41,699 bases of DNA from JALEVB01 sp022768265 (GTDB lineage: Bacteria; Bacillota_I; Bacilli_A; Erysipelotrichales; Erysipelotrichaceae): NCBI GenBank assembly GCA_034168985.1, contig JAXFJE010000038.1:1-41699 (forward strand), in the 5' to 3' direction. The notes under the pieces were generated by a model. It saw only the letters and a program-made list of their open reading frames with translations, had not been told where the DNA came from and ran no database searches. Shown piece by piece: positions 15,239 to 23,400 of the stretch (position 1 is its first letter; each line of letters starts with the position of its first letter). Position numbers and translations under genes: made by a program.

Positions 15239-15264
15239 AACCACTAACATATAAAGTTAGTGGT
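15239..15264 (-). terminator. Terminator of the mannose-family PTS / Cof phosphatase transcript
   Basis: AACCACTAAC (15239-15248) pairs perfectly with GTTAGTGGTT (15255-15264). On the minus strand it is followed by TTTTATTAT, four bases after the phosphatase stop. Confidence 0.85.
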
Positions 15265-15267
15265 TAA

Positions 15268-16038
15268 CTATAATATATTAAAGTATTGTAACGCATATTC
15301 TATACCGTCTTCATCTATATCTTTTGTAATAAAATCTGCGCTACTTTTTACTTTTTGTTTTGCGTTTCCCATGGCAATACCTATTTTTGCATATTGTAAC
15401 ATTTCAATATCGTTTTCTCCATCACCAAATGCCATAATATCATTTTGGGATATATTGAAATGATTTAATAATGATTTTATACCGCTAGTTTTATCTCCAG
15501 AAGCAGAAATAACATCATAGCTTTGATCATGCCATTGAATCATTTTACAATTTGGTAGGTGTGTAATTAACTCTATATCATCTTTATTATTAGTAAATAC
15601 AGTCAATTGATAAATATCATTACCTTTATAAATATCTATAGGCGGTGCAGAAGAAGATATTGATTTTTGTGCAATTTCTACATACTCATTTATAAAATTA
15701 ATATATAACCTTTTTTCTTCAACAATTGAAATAGGTATAATTTTATCATTGAATATAGGTATAACTTTATTTACAGCTTCGTAACAAAGAGGGTTAGAAC
15801 TAATTAATTGTTTATGTTCATCTAGCGTTAATTGTCCATTTAACAATGCATAACCATCAAAAGGGAAGTGATATAATGGTAATTGTGACAGCTCTAACAT
15901 ATGCCTGCCTGTTGCTAAGAAAACCTTAATATTTTTTTGTTTTAATTTAAATAATGAATTTAATGTAGATTTAGGAATTAGAGATGTTTTGTGAGACATT
16001 AAAGTGCCATCAACATCAAAGAAAATAGCTTTAATCAT
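15268..16038 (-). CDS. Cof-type HAD phosphatase
   Basis: A 256-residue haloacid dehalogenase-type sugar-phosphate phosphatase. Motif I is FFDVDGTL (7-14), motif II FLATGR (39-44), and motif IV is FGDGENDIEML preceded by the conserved Lys of KTSGIKSLL. The cap is of the Cof/IIB type. It is the last gene after PTS IIB, IIC and IID, so it may dephosphorylate a sugar phosphate that builds up after PTS uptake. It starts 47 bases after the IID stop and is separated from it by a strong hairpin. No clear Shine-Dalgarno sequence is visible, so its expression may be low or depend on the hairpin. Confidence 0.9.
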   Translation of the reverse strand: MIKAIFFDVDGTLMSHKTSLIPKSTLNSLFKLKQKNIKVFLATGRHMLELSQLPLYHFPFDGYALLNGQLTLDEHKQLISSNPLCYEAVNKVIPIFNDKIIPISIVEEKRLYINFINEYVEIAQKSISSSAPPIDIYKGNDIYQLTVFTNNKDDIELITHLPNCKMIQWHDQSYDVISASGDKTSGIKSLLNHFNISQNDIMAFGDGENDIEMLQYAKIGIAMGNAKQKVKSSADFITKDIDEDGIEYALQYFNIL

Positions 16039-16050
16039 GGTTAATATTAG

Positions 16051-16080
16051 TTTAAAGAGGATTCATTAATCCTCTTTAAA
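16051..16080. repeat. Perfect 13-bp hairpin between IID and Cof phosphatase genes
   Basis: TTTAAAGAGGATT (16051-16063) and AATCCTCTTTAAA (16068-16080) form a perfect stem with a four-base loop. There is no T run on the minus strand beyond the stem, so it is not a standard terminator. It lies 12 bases before the phosphatase start and may stabilise the upstream mRNA end, attenuate, or mark an RNA processing site. Confidence 0.7.
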
Positions 16081-16085
16081 GTATA

Positions 16086-16883
16086 TTATAATAATCCAAT
16101 TCCTGCACAGCCAATTGATAAGATAATGATTCCAAGTATCAAGATGATAGGACTAATTTGTTTCTTCTTTAATAAGTAGAAACATAATAAAGTTATGCAC
16201 ATTGGTAATAAATTAGGGAAAATTCTGTCAAAAAATTCTGATTGAACAGCTACTTCAATACCTCCATCAACAGTAATAACTGGTAACAAGTTAACAGATA
16301 CGTATGAAGCAATTAACGCACCAATAACAGTGATACCTAAGATGGTTGCAGCGTTAGCTATCATATCTGAATTAGCGGTTATTAAATCGATAGATTTAGT
16401 ACCTAAAGTATATCCTAAATGTGTCCAAACAATACGCAAAATCCAAATTGCTAAATAAGTTGTAAAGAAAATAATAGGTCCCAAAATTGATCCTTGAGAT
16501 GCAAAAGAGCAAGAAATACCAGCTACAATAGGAAGTACTGTAAACCAGAAGATTGCATCACCAATACCTGCAATAGGTCCAAATAGAGCAAGTTTTAAAC
16601 CTTTAATAGTTTCTCTAGTAGCGCCACCTTCTTCAAGTGACATCATTAATCCCATTAGGAATCCAACAAGATTTGGATGAGTGTTGATAAATTCAAGATT
16701 GTCTGTTAATGCGCCAGATATTTTTTCTTTGTCATCTCCGTATATTTTTTCTAGTACTGGAATCATTGACCAAGTAAAACCACACGCTTGCATACGTTCG
16801 TAGTTAAAAGACGCTTGTAAAAAAGAAGAACGAATACCAAGCATTGTAATATCTTTTTTTGTTAAATGTTTAGATTCCGACAT
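16086..16883 (-). CDS. PTS IID, mannose/fructose/sorbose family
   Basis: Integral membrane subunit that forms the sugar channel with IIC. About 265 residues; it starts with a soluble helical part (LTKKDITMLGIRSSFLQASFNYERMQACGF) typical of IID. LEEGGATRETIKGLKLALFGPIAGIGDA is the family signature. Several hydrophobic segments close the protein. The start at 16883 is chosen because GGAGGTGA precedes it, inside the end of the IIC gene, which it overlaps by 14 bases. The overlap implies translational coupling. Confidence 0.94.
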   Translation of the reverse strand: MSESKHLTKKDITMLGIRSSFLQASFNYERMQACGFTWSMIPVLEKIYGDDKEKISGALTDNLEFINTHPNLVGFLMGLMMSLEEGGATRETIKGLKLALFGPIAGIGDAIFWFTVLPIVAGISCSFASQGSILGPIIFFTTYLAIWILRIVWTHLGYTLGTKSIDLITANSDMIANAATILGITVIGALIASYVSVNLLPVITVDGGIEVAVQSEFFDRIFPNLLPMCITLLCFYLLKKKQISPIILILGIIILSIGCAGIGLL

Positions 16884-17679
16884 TTTGGTCACCTCCATAG
16901 TTGTTTACAGAAGCATTTTGCAGTGCTTCTTCAATATCTGCTTTTCTTTGTTTTGCATTAAAGAAATCAATTAATGCAAATATAGTCCCTAATAATGCAA
17001 CTGGTAGTAGATTAGGCATGTCGCAGAAACAAGCCATTAAGAAACCAGCAATGAAATATGGAGTATATTTTACTTTCATCATTACTCTTAATAGCATACC
17101 AAATCCTACTGCAGGTAATATGCCTCCAGCAACTTCTAATCCATGTGTAATTACTGCTGGTAAACTGTTAACAAATGCAGCCATTGGAGCTTGAGCAACA
17201 TATGTGCAAAGGAAAGCTAATAAACCATAAGTTAATGAAACAATAGCCATTGTAGTTAAGTTAATGTTACGGATAGTTTTAGTGTCTCCTTCACTTGCAG
17301 CTTTGTCAGCTTTAGCCATAAAGAAAGAAAATGATGAATAGTAAAATAATATTACATATTGTCCTAAAAATGAGAATGGTAAGCAAAGACCTAATGCAGC
17401 TTCAGGAGAACTACCTGTTGTATAAGCTAATACTGTACCCATTAAACCAGCGAACACAGGGTTAGGCGGTTGTGTACCACCAGCTGGAGTTAAACCAGCG
17501 AATGCTAGTTCGATTAAAGCACCTACTTTTAAACCTAAAGTTACGTCTCCTAAAATGATACCAGTGAATGTAGAAACCATTAAAGGACGGAAAATAAAGA
17601 AAGCTTCTAGGAAAAAATCTAATCCTACAATTACAGCCATAATTGCAAGAAGAATTCCTTGAATAAATGTAATTTCCAT
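16870..17679 (-). CDS. PTS IIC, mannose/fructose/sorbose family
   Basis: Membrane permease subunit of 269 residues with seven or eight hydrophobic segments. The GALIELAFAGLTPAGGTQPPNPVFAGLMGT segment (about 54-83) is the conserved IIC-Man motif with its Pro- and Gly-rich loop. It follows IIB by 20 bases, has GAGGAGATAA before the ATG, and overlaps IID. The sugar is unknown; mannose, fructose, sorbose, glucosamine or N-acetylgalactosamine are all carried by this family. Confidence 0.95.
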   Translation of the reverse strand: MEITFIQGILLAIMAVIVGLDFFLEAFFIFRPLMVSTFTGIILGDVTLGLKVGALIELAFAGLTPAGGTQPPNPVFAGLMGTVLAYTTGSSPEAALGLCLPFSFLGQYVILFYYSSFSFFMAKADKAASEGDTKTIRNINLTTMAIVSLTYGLLAFLCTYVAQAPMAAFVNSLPAVITHGLEVAGGILPAVGFGMLLRVMMKVKYTPYFIAGFLMACFCDMPNLLPVALLGTIFALIDFFNAKQRKADIEEALQNASVNNYGGDQNVGI

Positions 17680-17699
17680 AAGTTATCTCCTCTTAAAAA

Positions 17700-18167
17700 T
17701 TAATCAATTTTTTGTTTTGATTCTCCAGGAACATCTTGAATGTAAACATTGATACCTTTGGAAGCTAAATATCTTAAATCTTCCATATCTTGGTCGTCAA
17801 CATAAACTTTCTTGCTAATTTGCCTTTTTCCTTCAGAGAAATGCATGTTACCGACGTTGACATCTTTTAGTTCGATACCACCATCTACAAGACGTCTAAC
17901 ATCATGAGGTGTTTTACAAATAATAAAAATTTTCTGATTTGGAGCAGCGTTTCCGATGATAGAAATTGTTTTTTCAACACTGAAGAAACGAATGCCTGCA
18001 CCAGATGATTTTGCTGTTACAGTCATTAATTGTTGTTGTAATGTATCAGTGCTTGCTTCATCATTCGCAACTACTAATAGATTAGCTCCAATTGTTTTTG
18101 TCCATGTTACCCCAACTTGACCATGAACTAATCTGTTATCAATTCTGGTTAATAAAATATTAGGCAT
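17700..18167 (-). CDS. PTS IIB, mannose/fructose/sorbose family (transport copy)
   Basis: Cytoplasmic phosphotransfer subunit, 155 residues. The phosphorylation site is H15 in RIDNRLVHGQVG. It passes phosphate from a IIA to the incoming sugar. First gene of the transporter operon: a sigma-54 -24/-12 promoter lies 30 bases upstream of the ATG and GAAAGGAGGGAG is the ribosome binding site. It differs from the second IIB at 20976-21473 throughout, so the two are old paralogs. No IIA gene follows or precedes it. Confidence 0.95.
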   Translation of the reverse strand: MPNILLTRIDNRLVHGQVGVTWTKTIGANLLVVANDEASTDTLQQQLMTVTAKSSGAGIRFFSVEKTISIIGNAAPNQKIFIICKTPHDVRRLVDGGIELKDVNVGNMHFSEGKRQISKKVYVDDQDMEDLRYLASKGINVYIQDVPGESKQKID

Positions 18168-18196
18168 GATTACTCCCTCCTTTCACTTATATATGT

Positions 18197-18213
18197 AGCA
18201 AAAAGCATGCCAA
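18197..18213 (-). promoter_or_regulatory. Sigma-54 (-24/-12) promoter of the mannose-family PTS operon
   Basis: Read on the minus strand: TTGGCATGCTTTTTGCT. It fits YTGGCACG-N4-TTGCW with one change (T for C) and the exact spacing that puts the GG and GC at -24 and -12. Transcription would start near 18186, about 19 bases before the start codon of IIB. It lies directly downstream of a LevR-type sigma-54 activator and of rpoN itself. Part of it overlaps the hairpin after the activator gene. Confidence 0.9.
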
Positions 18214-18233
18214 CTATTGTCGACATGCTTTTT
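18200..18233 (-). terminator. Terminator of the rpoN-IIB-LevR operon
   Basis: AAAAAGCATG (18200-18209) pairs with CATGCTTTTT (18224-18233). On the minus strand the hairpin ends in five T. It lies seven bases past the activator stop codon. It ends the activator mRNA and shares bases with the sigma-54 promoter of the next operon. Confidence 0.85.
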
Positions 18234-18240
18234 ATACTAT

Positions 18241-20970
18241 TTAGCTGCAAATTTTAAAATAATTTAAAACATAGTATAATTCAGATTCAGGGATTTCGAC
18301 ACTATATCTGTTTTCTACGCCACTAAATGCGTGATGAACTTTGGAGATGATAGAAGAGTTATCTTTTAAGAACATATCTAATCCTTCAACATTTTTTATT
18401 TCTTGTCGTAAAATTAATCGTTCAATCAAACAGCTTAAATGAACGTATAATCCTATTTTAGTTGTGGGATCTAAATGTTGATTTAAAATATGCTCAATAT
18501 CATTAACTATGTCTTGTACATCTTCTAAAACTTTTTCTGCATTTAAGATTGTAAGATTATTTACTATATTCGATAAAGTAAAGTTTTTCATTATATTATT
18601 TGTAAATAACTTCAATTCAGAGCTAGATAGATATTTTGACATGACATTATTTAAATCGGTAATTTTTTCATTAGTCATGATACTTTCGATTGACATATAA
18701 ATTAAACCGTTTATTTTAGGGTTCATTGTTCCTATAGCGATAGATATATTATATTCATTAAATATTGGATCATCTAATCCATTTTCAACTATAGATTGAT
18801 ATTCATAAGGGATAATTTCGATTGGAATTTTTTTAGGCAATGAATTAGTTAAAAGTTCACTTATTTTTTTTGCGGCTCCAAAACCTGTAGCACATAAGGA
18901 AAGGATTGCTTCTTTTTTGTTTTTTGCTGGTATGTAGCGAGATGACAATTGAAAGTTCTCATTCATTTTATTTAAAATATCTTTTACATTATATCCTTGT
19001 TTAATTAGATTTCCAGCCTCTAATGCCATTGCAGTGGATACATGATTGATAAGTCCTATATTACTATCTAAATATGATGAAATTTGCTGGTGAACTTCTT
19101 CTAAGCTTCCCATGTCAACTAGTAGTAATAATTCATGAATAGAGTCTTTCTGTTTAAGATAATCTTTAATTAATTGGGTAATTTTGTCTACAGATATTCG
19201 CAATTCCATATCTATTCCATCAAAAACATGCTGACTTAATAAATGATTGGCAGTATCGGCGATGCTACTGGCAGTTGAATATCCATGACACAAAATTAGA
19301 CCGACTAATCCATCATGATCTATTGTATCTTGATCTAAAAGAGCTATAGTCAAAATTTGTGTCATCATTTCATCTAATTCTATATCTAAGTTTAAATTTA
19401 TATTATCAATTAGTTCAGAAGCAATACTTTGCATTCTAGGGAAATTACTGGATATTAAATATTGAAGTTGCTTTATAAATTCGCTATGTACAGAAACCCA
19501 TATTTTTGCGTCAGTATAGTTTCTAGAATATTCAACAAAATATTTTGAGTATATTTTTATTTTACTATTTGAAATTGAAAAAGAATATTTATTAATAATT
19601 ATAGAAAAAATCTTATCAAGTATTTTTAATAAATATTCTTCATTAGAAGTAGTCGTATAATACTTTTGTTTAAAGAACACATAGTCTATAAAATTTTGTA
19701 TCAAATATTTACTGTGAGATATAAAATCTTGAAAAGATATTTCCTCTTTGTTATAAAGGTTAAAGTTTTTTTCTAGCTTATCATAAAGAATTAATAAAGG
19801 AGATGTAAATTCTTTTATTTTCAATAGATCACTGATAGGAAATAATGTTTCTTTTTTATTGATACTGGCTTTAATATTAAATGATGTTTTATGAGCAAAT
19901 AAATAGTTTGGTAGATTGGATAAATGTATTTCTAGCGGATTGCTATTACGGTTCAAATATACCTTAGCACATGTTGCTTTAATGACATTTTCCATTTCAC
20001 CAATATTTCCTTTAAAAGAATAATCTAAAATGGTTTGATATGCTAAGTTTGATAAAAAAATCTCTTGATTTAATCTTTTGCTTTCTTTAGCAAAAATGGT
20101 ATATATTAATTTTTGCTTTTCAATTAATGGCCTTTTATCTAATGAAGGGATAGAAACAGTGATAGGAATCCTACGCAATAATGTTTTTAGCAATGCTTCT
20201 TGAGGGTTTTCTGTGGTAGCAAAAATTAATCTGCAGTTAGAATGATACCAATTTTCATTGTCGCCAACACGATGAAATATACCTTTGTCCATAAATTGAA
20301 ATAACTTTTCTTGACATTCTGCTTTTAGACAGTGGACCTCATCTAAAAAAAGTAATCCTCCATCAGCTAAAGCAATTAAACCATCTTGATTATCTTCGGC
20401 TCCAGTATAAGCTCCTTTGGTATACCCGAACAAATTAGCTGTTAATAATTCGGGGTTATTTGCATATTCTGAGCAATTTACGGATAAAAATTTTGCATTT
20501 TTTCTAATAACATTGTGATGTATAGCGTAATCGTAGCAAAGATTAGCTATCATTGTTTTTCCTGTGCCAGTTGGTCCGTGCAATAAAATAGGTAGTCCGT
20601 GATCCGGATAAGATATTGCTGCTTTACAATTATCTACAACATTAGATAATGAACCATCATGGCCAATTAATTTTTCAAAGTCTTGGTATTTGCACGCACA
20701 TAATTCTTTAAATGAATCAAATGTTGTTTTTGTTAAACTGATTTTCCATTTTGATTCTAAAATATTTTTAGAAAAAAAGTATACCGGTCTTGAATTTATT
20801 TTGATTATAATATTATTTTTGTTAAATTCATTTAAATATTGTGATGCTGTATTACGGCTTATCATACATTGTTCAGATAATGATGTTGCAGTAAAAATAT
20901 CGTTTTCTTCTAATTCATTTTCTAGGCATCTTTTATTTAATTCTTCTAATAATTGTTCCTTAATATCCAT
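18241..20970 (-). CDS. LevR-type sigma-54 activator with PTS regulation domains
   Basis: A 909-residue enhancer-binding protein that opens sigma-54 promoters when its PTS sugar is available. An N-terminal HTH lies at about 1-65. The AAA+ domain (about 95-340) has Walker A GPTGTGKT (132-139), the sigma-54 contact loop GAYTGA (186-191; a Tyr version of GAFTGA) and Walker B LLFLDE (206-211). A PRD-like part is at about 430-550. A IIA-Man-like domain has H562 in ILCHGYSTASSIADTANHLL, and a IIB-like domain has C693 in LCATGFGAAKKI. A C-terminal PRD has H844. In this family, phosphorylation by HPr and by the cognate IIB sets activity. Its operon includes rpoN and a IIB gene, and its target is probably the PTS operon next door. 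Confidence 0.95.
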   Translation of the reverse strand: MDIKEQLLEELNKRCLENELEENDIFTATSLSEQCMISRNTASQYLNEFNKNNIIIKINSRPVYFFSKNILESKWKISLTKTTFDSFKELCACKYQDFEKLIGHDGSLSNVVDNCKAAISYPDHGLPILLHGPTGTGKTMIANLCYDYAIHHNVIRKNAKFLSVNCSEYANNPELLTANLFGYTKGAYTGAEDNQDGLIALADGGLLFLDEVHCLKAECQEKLFQFMDKGIFHRVGDNENWYHSNCRLIFATTENPQEALLKTLLRRIPITVSIPSLDKRPLIEKQKLIYTIFAKESKRLNQEIFLSNLAYQTILDYSFKGNIGEMENVIKATCAKVYLNRNSNPLEIHLSNLPNYLFAHKTSFNIKASINKKETLFPISDLLKIKEFTSPLLILYDKLEKNFNLYNKEEISFQDFISHSKYLIQNFIDYVFFKQKYYTTTSNEEYLLKILDKIFSIIINKYSFSISNSKIKIYSKYFVEYSRNYTDAKIWVSVHSEFIKQLQYLISSNFPRMQSIASELIDNINLNLDIELDEMMTQILTIALLDQDTIDHDGLVGLILCHGYSTASSIADTANHLLSQHVFDGIDMELRISVDKITQLIKDYLKQKDSIHELLLLVDMGSLEEVHQQISSYLDSNIGLINHVSTAMALEAGNLIKQGYNVKDILNKMNENFQLSSRYIPAKNKKEAILSLCATGFGAAKKISELLTNSLPKKIPIEIIPYEYQSIVENGLDDPIFNEYNISIAIGTMNPKINGLIYMSIESIMTNEKITDLNNVMSKYLSSSELKLFTNNIMKNFTLSNIVNNLTILNAEKVLEDVQDIVNDIEHILNQHLDPTTKIGLYVHLSCLIERLILRQEIKNVEGLDMFLKDNSSIISKVHHAFSGVENRYSVEIPESELYYVLNYFKICS

Positions 20971-20975
20971 ACATG

Positions 20976-21473
20976 TTACTTCCGTTCTAATTGCTTTAAA
21001 TCTGCGCTAGTTATTTTTTCAATTATTGTACCAGGTACATCTTGATAAAATATGTTATATCCCTTATCTATAATATAGTTAATATCATCAATGTCTTCTT
21101 TTGTTAGATACACTTTTTTATTGAAAGGTATTCTTCCCTTGTCATAATGTATGTTTCCAATATTAATCTTGCTGACTTGTATATTGGCTTCAGCTAATTT
21201 TTTTGCAACTTGAATTGTTTTTACAACAACAAAAATTTTTTGCTTGCTTTCATTATTTAATGCTTTGATAAAATCACTGACTGAGTAGAATCGAATTTTA
21301 ACATTAGCCGCTTTTGCTATATTTAACATCAATCGCTGCGGAAAGCTGCTTAAAGCAACTTCATCATCAACGACAATAATTGTATCTACATCTAAACTAG
21401 CAGTCCAAGTAATTCCAACTTGACCATGTACTAATCGGTTATCGACCCTAATTAATTTGATTGTGGCTTTCAT
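20976..21473 (-). CDS. Second PTS IIB, mannose family (regulatory copy?)
   Basis: A 165-residue IIB with the phosphorylation site H16 in RVDNRLVHGQVGITW. It sits between rpoN and the LevR-type activator with five-base gaps on both sides, far from the membrane subunits, which are in another operon. AAGGAAG precedes the ATG. In Bacillus the cognate IIB phosphorylates LevR and lowers its activity when no sugar is present, so this copy may be a dedicated signalling subunit, or a backup IIB made at a low constitutive level. This is inference from position. Confidence 0.93.
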   Translation of the reverse strand: MKATIKLIRVDNRLVHGQVGITWTASLDVDTIIVVDDEVALSSFPQRLMLNIAKAANVKIRFYSVSDFIKALNNESKQKIFVVVKTIQVAKKLAEANIQVSKINIGNIHYDKGRIPFNKKVYLTKEDIDDINYIIDKGYNIFYQDVPGTIIEKITSADLKQLERK

Positions 21474-21478
21474 ATTTA

Positions 21479-22693
21479 TTACTTCCTTTTTCTTTCTTGT
21501 GACGATGGTATCATATTTAATTCACGATATTTAGTTATGGTTCTTCTAGAAATAAATATATTACTATTTTCTAAAATTTGTTTGATTTTTTGATCGCTCA
21601 AAGGCTTTGAGGGAGATTCGTGATTGATTATTTCAATAATTTTATTTTCGATTTTTGTATATTCAGTGTGTTTATTTCCTTTATGTGAAAATAAAAATTT
21701 ATATGGATAATATTTGTTATTAAATTCAAAAGATTTATTTACTATTGCTCGAGAAATAGTTGAAGTGTGAAGACCGGTTTTCTTTGAAATATCATTCAAT
21801 GTACAATACTTTATATATGCGTTGTTGTAAAAAAAATCATGTTGTATTTCACATAAAGCTGATGTGATTTGTAATATTGTCAAATTTCTTTTTTTTACAT
21901 CATTGATTATAGTAATAGCTTCTTTACGTTGCTTCTCTAATTCTAAATTCATGTTTTGGATTAATAGCTCGTTATTTTCTAATTGAAGTGTGAAATCATT
22001 GTGGATCAATTGTATTTCTAGTTGATTATTATTGATTAATATTTTTGTTTCTGGTGTAAGAATTTGAGCGTTGCCTGCATAGTTAGAAGCAGGTTTAGGA
22101 TTTAATGATTTGATAAAATTGATACCTTCGATTATTTCATCGAGAGATAGGGAAGTATTATTAGATATGTTTGATAAATTATTTGAAGCTATATCTTTCA
22201 AATAATCGCATAATATCAAAGCTGTTTCGCTATCTGGACTGTCGCTTGATTCACATTGCGCTTTTAAACAATCTGCAAGAGAAAAGCTAAAACAACCAAC
22301 AGGCTCTAAAAGTCTAAGCAACTTAATATTCTGCAAAAGTTTGGTTATGCTAATAGATGATTCTTTTGCTAATTGATTTATATTAGATACAAAATAACCG
22401 TTAGAATCTATATTACTCAAAAGAAATAAGTAGATGTTTAAATCTATATCTAAATTTAGTAAATTAATTTGAGATAAAAAGTTATCGTATAACGAAGGTT
22501 GACTATCAACTGATGAAGTTAAAATATCTAAATTATTATCGTATTGTAGAAAAACATTATTATTAGCTTTTTCAGATAAAAAGTTAGCAAGTTCAAGGCG
22601 ATTTAAACTTAAGACATTAATTGTTTGCTGAAACTTGCTATTATATGAAGAAGAATGCTGTAATGTAGGTTTAATTAAAAGTTTTTGTTTCAT
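21479..22693 (-). CDS. rpoN: RNA polymerase sigma-54 factor
   Basis: Recognises -24/-12 promoters and needs an AAA+ activator. About 404 residues. Region I at the N-terminus is present but little Gln-rich (MKQKLLIKPTLQ start). The core-binding part spans roughly 60-240, a HTH lies near NDISKKTGLHTSTISRAIVN, and the C-terminal RpoN box is SRRTITKYRELNMIPSS, close to the standard ARRTVAKYREMLNIPSS. The start at 22693 is chosen because family members begin MK-x-L near here and a candidate promoter would start transcription four bases upstream; an in-frame ATG lies at 22717. No clear ribosome binding site is seen for either. It heads the operon with IIB and the LevR-type activator. Confidence 0.95.
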   Translation of the reverse strand: MKQKLLIKPTLQHSSSYNSKFQQTINVLSLNRLELANFLSEKANNNVFLQYDNNLDILTSSVDSQPSLYDNFLSQINLLNLDIDLNIYLFLLSNIDSNGYFVSNINQLAKESSISITKLLQNIKLLRLLEPVGCFSFSLADCLKAQCESSDSPDSETALILCDYLKDIASNNLSNISNNTSLSLDEIIEGINFIKSLNPKPASNYAGNAQILTPETKILINNNQLEIQLIHNDFTLQLENNELLIQNMNLELEKQRKEAITIINDVKKRNLTILQITSALCEIQHDFFYNNAYIKYCTLNDISKKTGLHTSTISRAIVNKSFEFNNKYYPYKFLFSHKGNKHTEYTKIENKIIEIINHESPSKPLSDQKIKQILENSNIFISRRTITKYRELNMIPSSQERKRK

Positions 22694-22703
22694 ATTTAAA
22701 GTA

Positions 22704-22732
22704 TATATAATAAACATAGTTTATTCAAACAA
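22704..22732 (-). promoter_or_regulatory. Possible sigma-A promoter of rpoN (near-leaderless)
   Basis: On the minus strand TTGTTT (22732-22727) and TATATA (22709-22704) with 17 bases between. The start of transcription would fall near 22697, only about four bases before the rpoN ATG, in line with the missing Shine-Dalgarno sequence. Confidence 0.5.
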
Positions 22733-22758
22733 ATTAATAATTAATACTTTAGATGATA

Positions 22759-22772
22759 TGTAAACGCTTTTG
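22759..22772. promoter_or_regulatory. cre-like element between rpoN and the TPR-like gene
   Basis: TGTAAACGCTTTTG fits the cre consensus TGWAARCGYTWNCW at 12 of 14 positions. It lies 66 bases upstream of the rpoN start and 32 bases upstream of the plus-strand gene, just before a TATAAT (22778-22783) for the latter. Confidence 0.5.
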
Positions 22773-22803
22773 TGTGATATAATTTCAAAAAGAGAGGTTT
22801 ATT

Positions 22804-23391
22804 ATGAATTATACTAATGTCATCATTACTTTTATAATATCTTTTATTGTTTTAATGGCTATTGAAGTAGGTCTAAGCAAATGGAAAACCAATCATGTAT
22901 TAAAACTTATCCAAATGCAAAAATACGAAGAATTAGAAAAAGAGCTAAATAAATTTAGTACAAAGATCTTAATTCCACGCTATAACGTTGAATATTTACG
23001 GTTGAATAGTTACTTGTTACAAAAGAAAGATGCGCAAGTTGAGCAACAATTTGCATTATTGATGCAATTTCGGAAAAATAAACCGCAACAAGCTGATTTG
23101 TTAATGAAGATTTATAACTTTTATATGGAAAAAGAAAATAAAGAAGAGTGCAAGAAATATCTTGCAGAAATCGAAAAATTAGATAATAAAGCAATGTATG
23201 ATGAAGCTAAGATGATGTATGACATCTTCCTTGATAAGAAAGCCAATCATATCGATCAATTATTAGCGGAAGCCCAAAAAGCTCCAGAAAATATCAGAGC
23301 GCCTTTTTATTACATGATCGCAAAACAATATGAAAATATGGATGATCAAGAAACAGCGGATAAATACTATCAATTAGCTAAAAAAATATAG
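22804..23391 (+). CDS. Membrane-anchored TPR-like protein of unknown function
   Basis: A 195-residue protein with one N-terminal membrane segment (about residues 6-24) followed by a wholly helical, charged part. Helix pairs at about 30-75, 90-125 and 165-195 have TPR/SEL-like spacing (AKQYENMDDQETADKYYQLAKKI at the end reads as a TPR motif). It may be a scaffold for membrane complexes. AGAGAGG precedes the start and TATAAT lies 20 bases upstream. It is co-transcribed with the Cof phosphatase that follows, whose ribosome binding site overlaps its stop codon. Confidence 0.72.
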   Translation: MNYTNVIITFIISFIVLMAIEVGLSKWKTNHVLKLIQMQKYEELEKELNKFSTKILIPRYNVEYLRLNSYLLQKKDAQVEQQFALLMQFRKNKPQQADLLMKIYNFYMEKENKEECKKYLAEIEKLDNKAMYDEAKMMYDIFLDKKANHIDQLLAEAQKAPENIRAPFYYMIAKQYENMDDQETADKYYQLAKKI

Positions 23392-23400
23392 GTGATCGTG

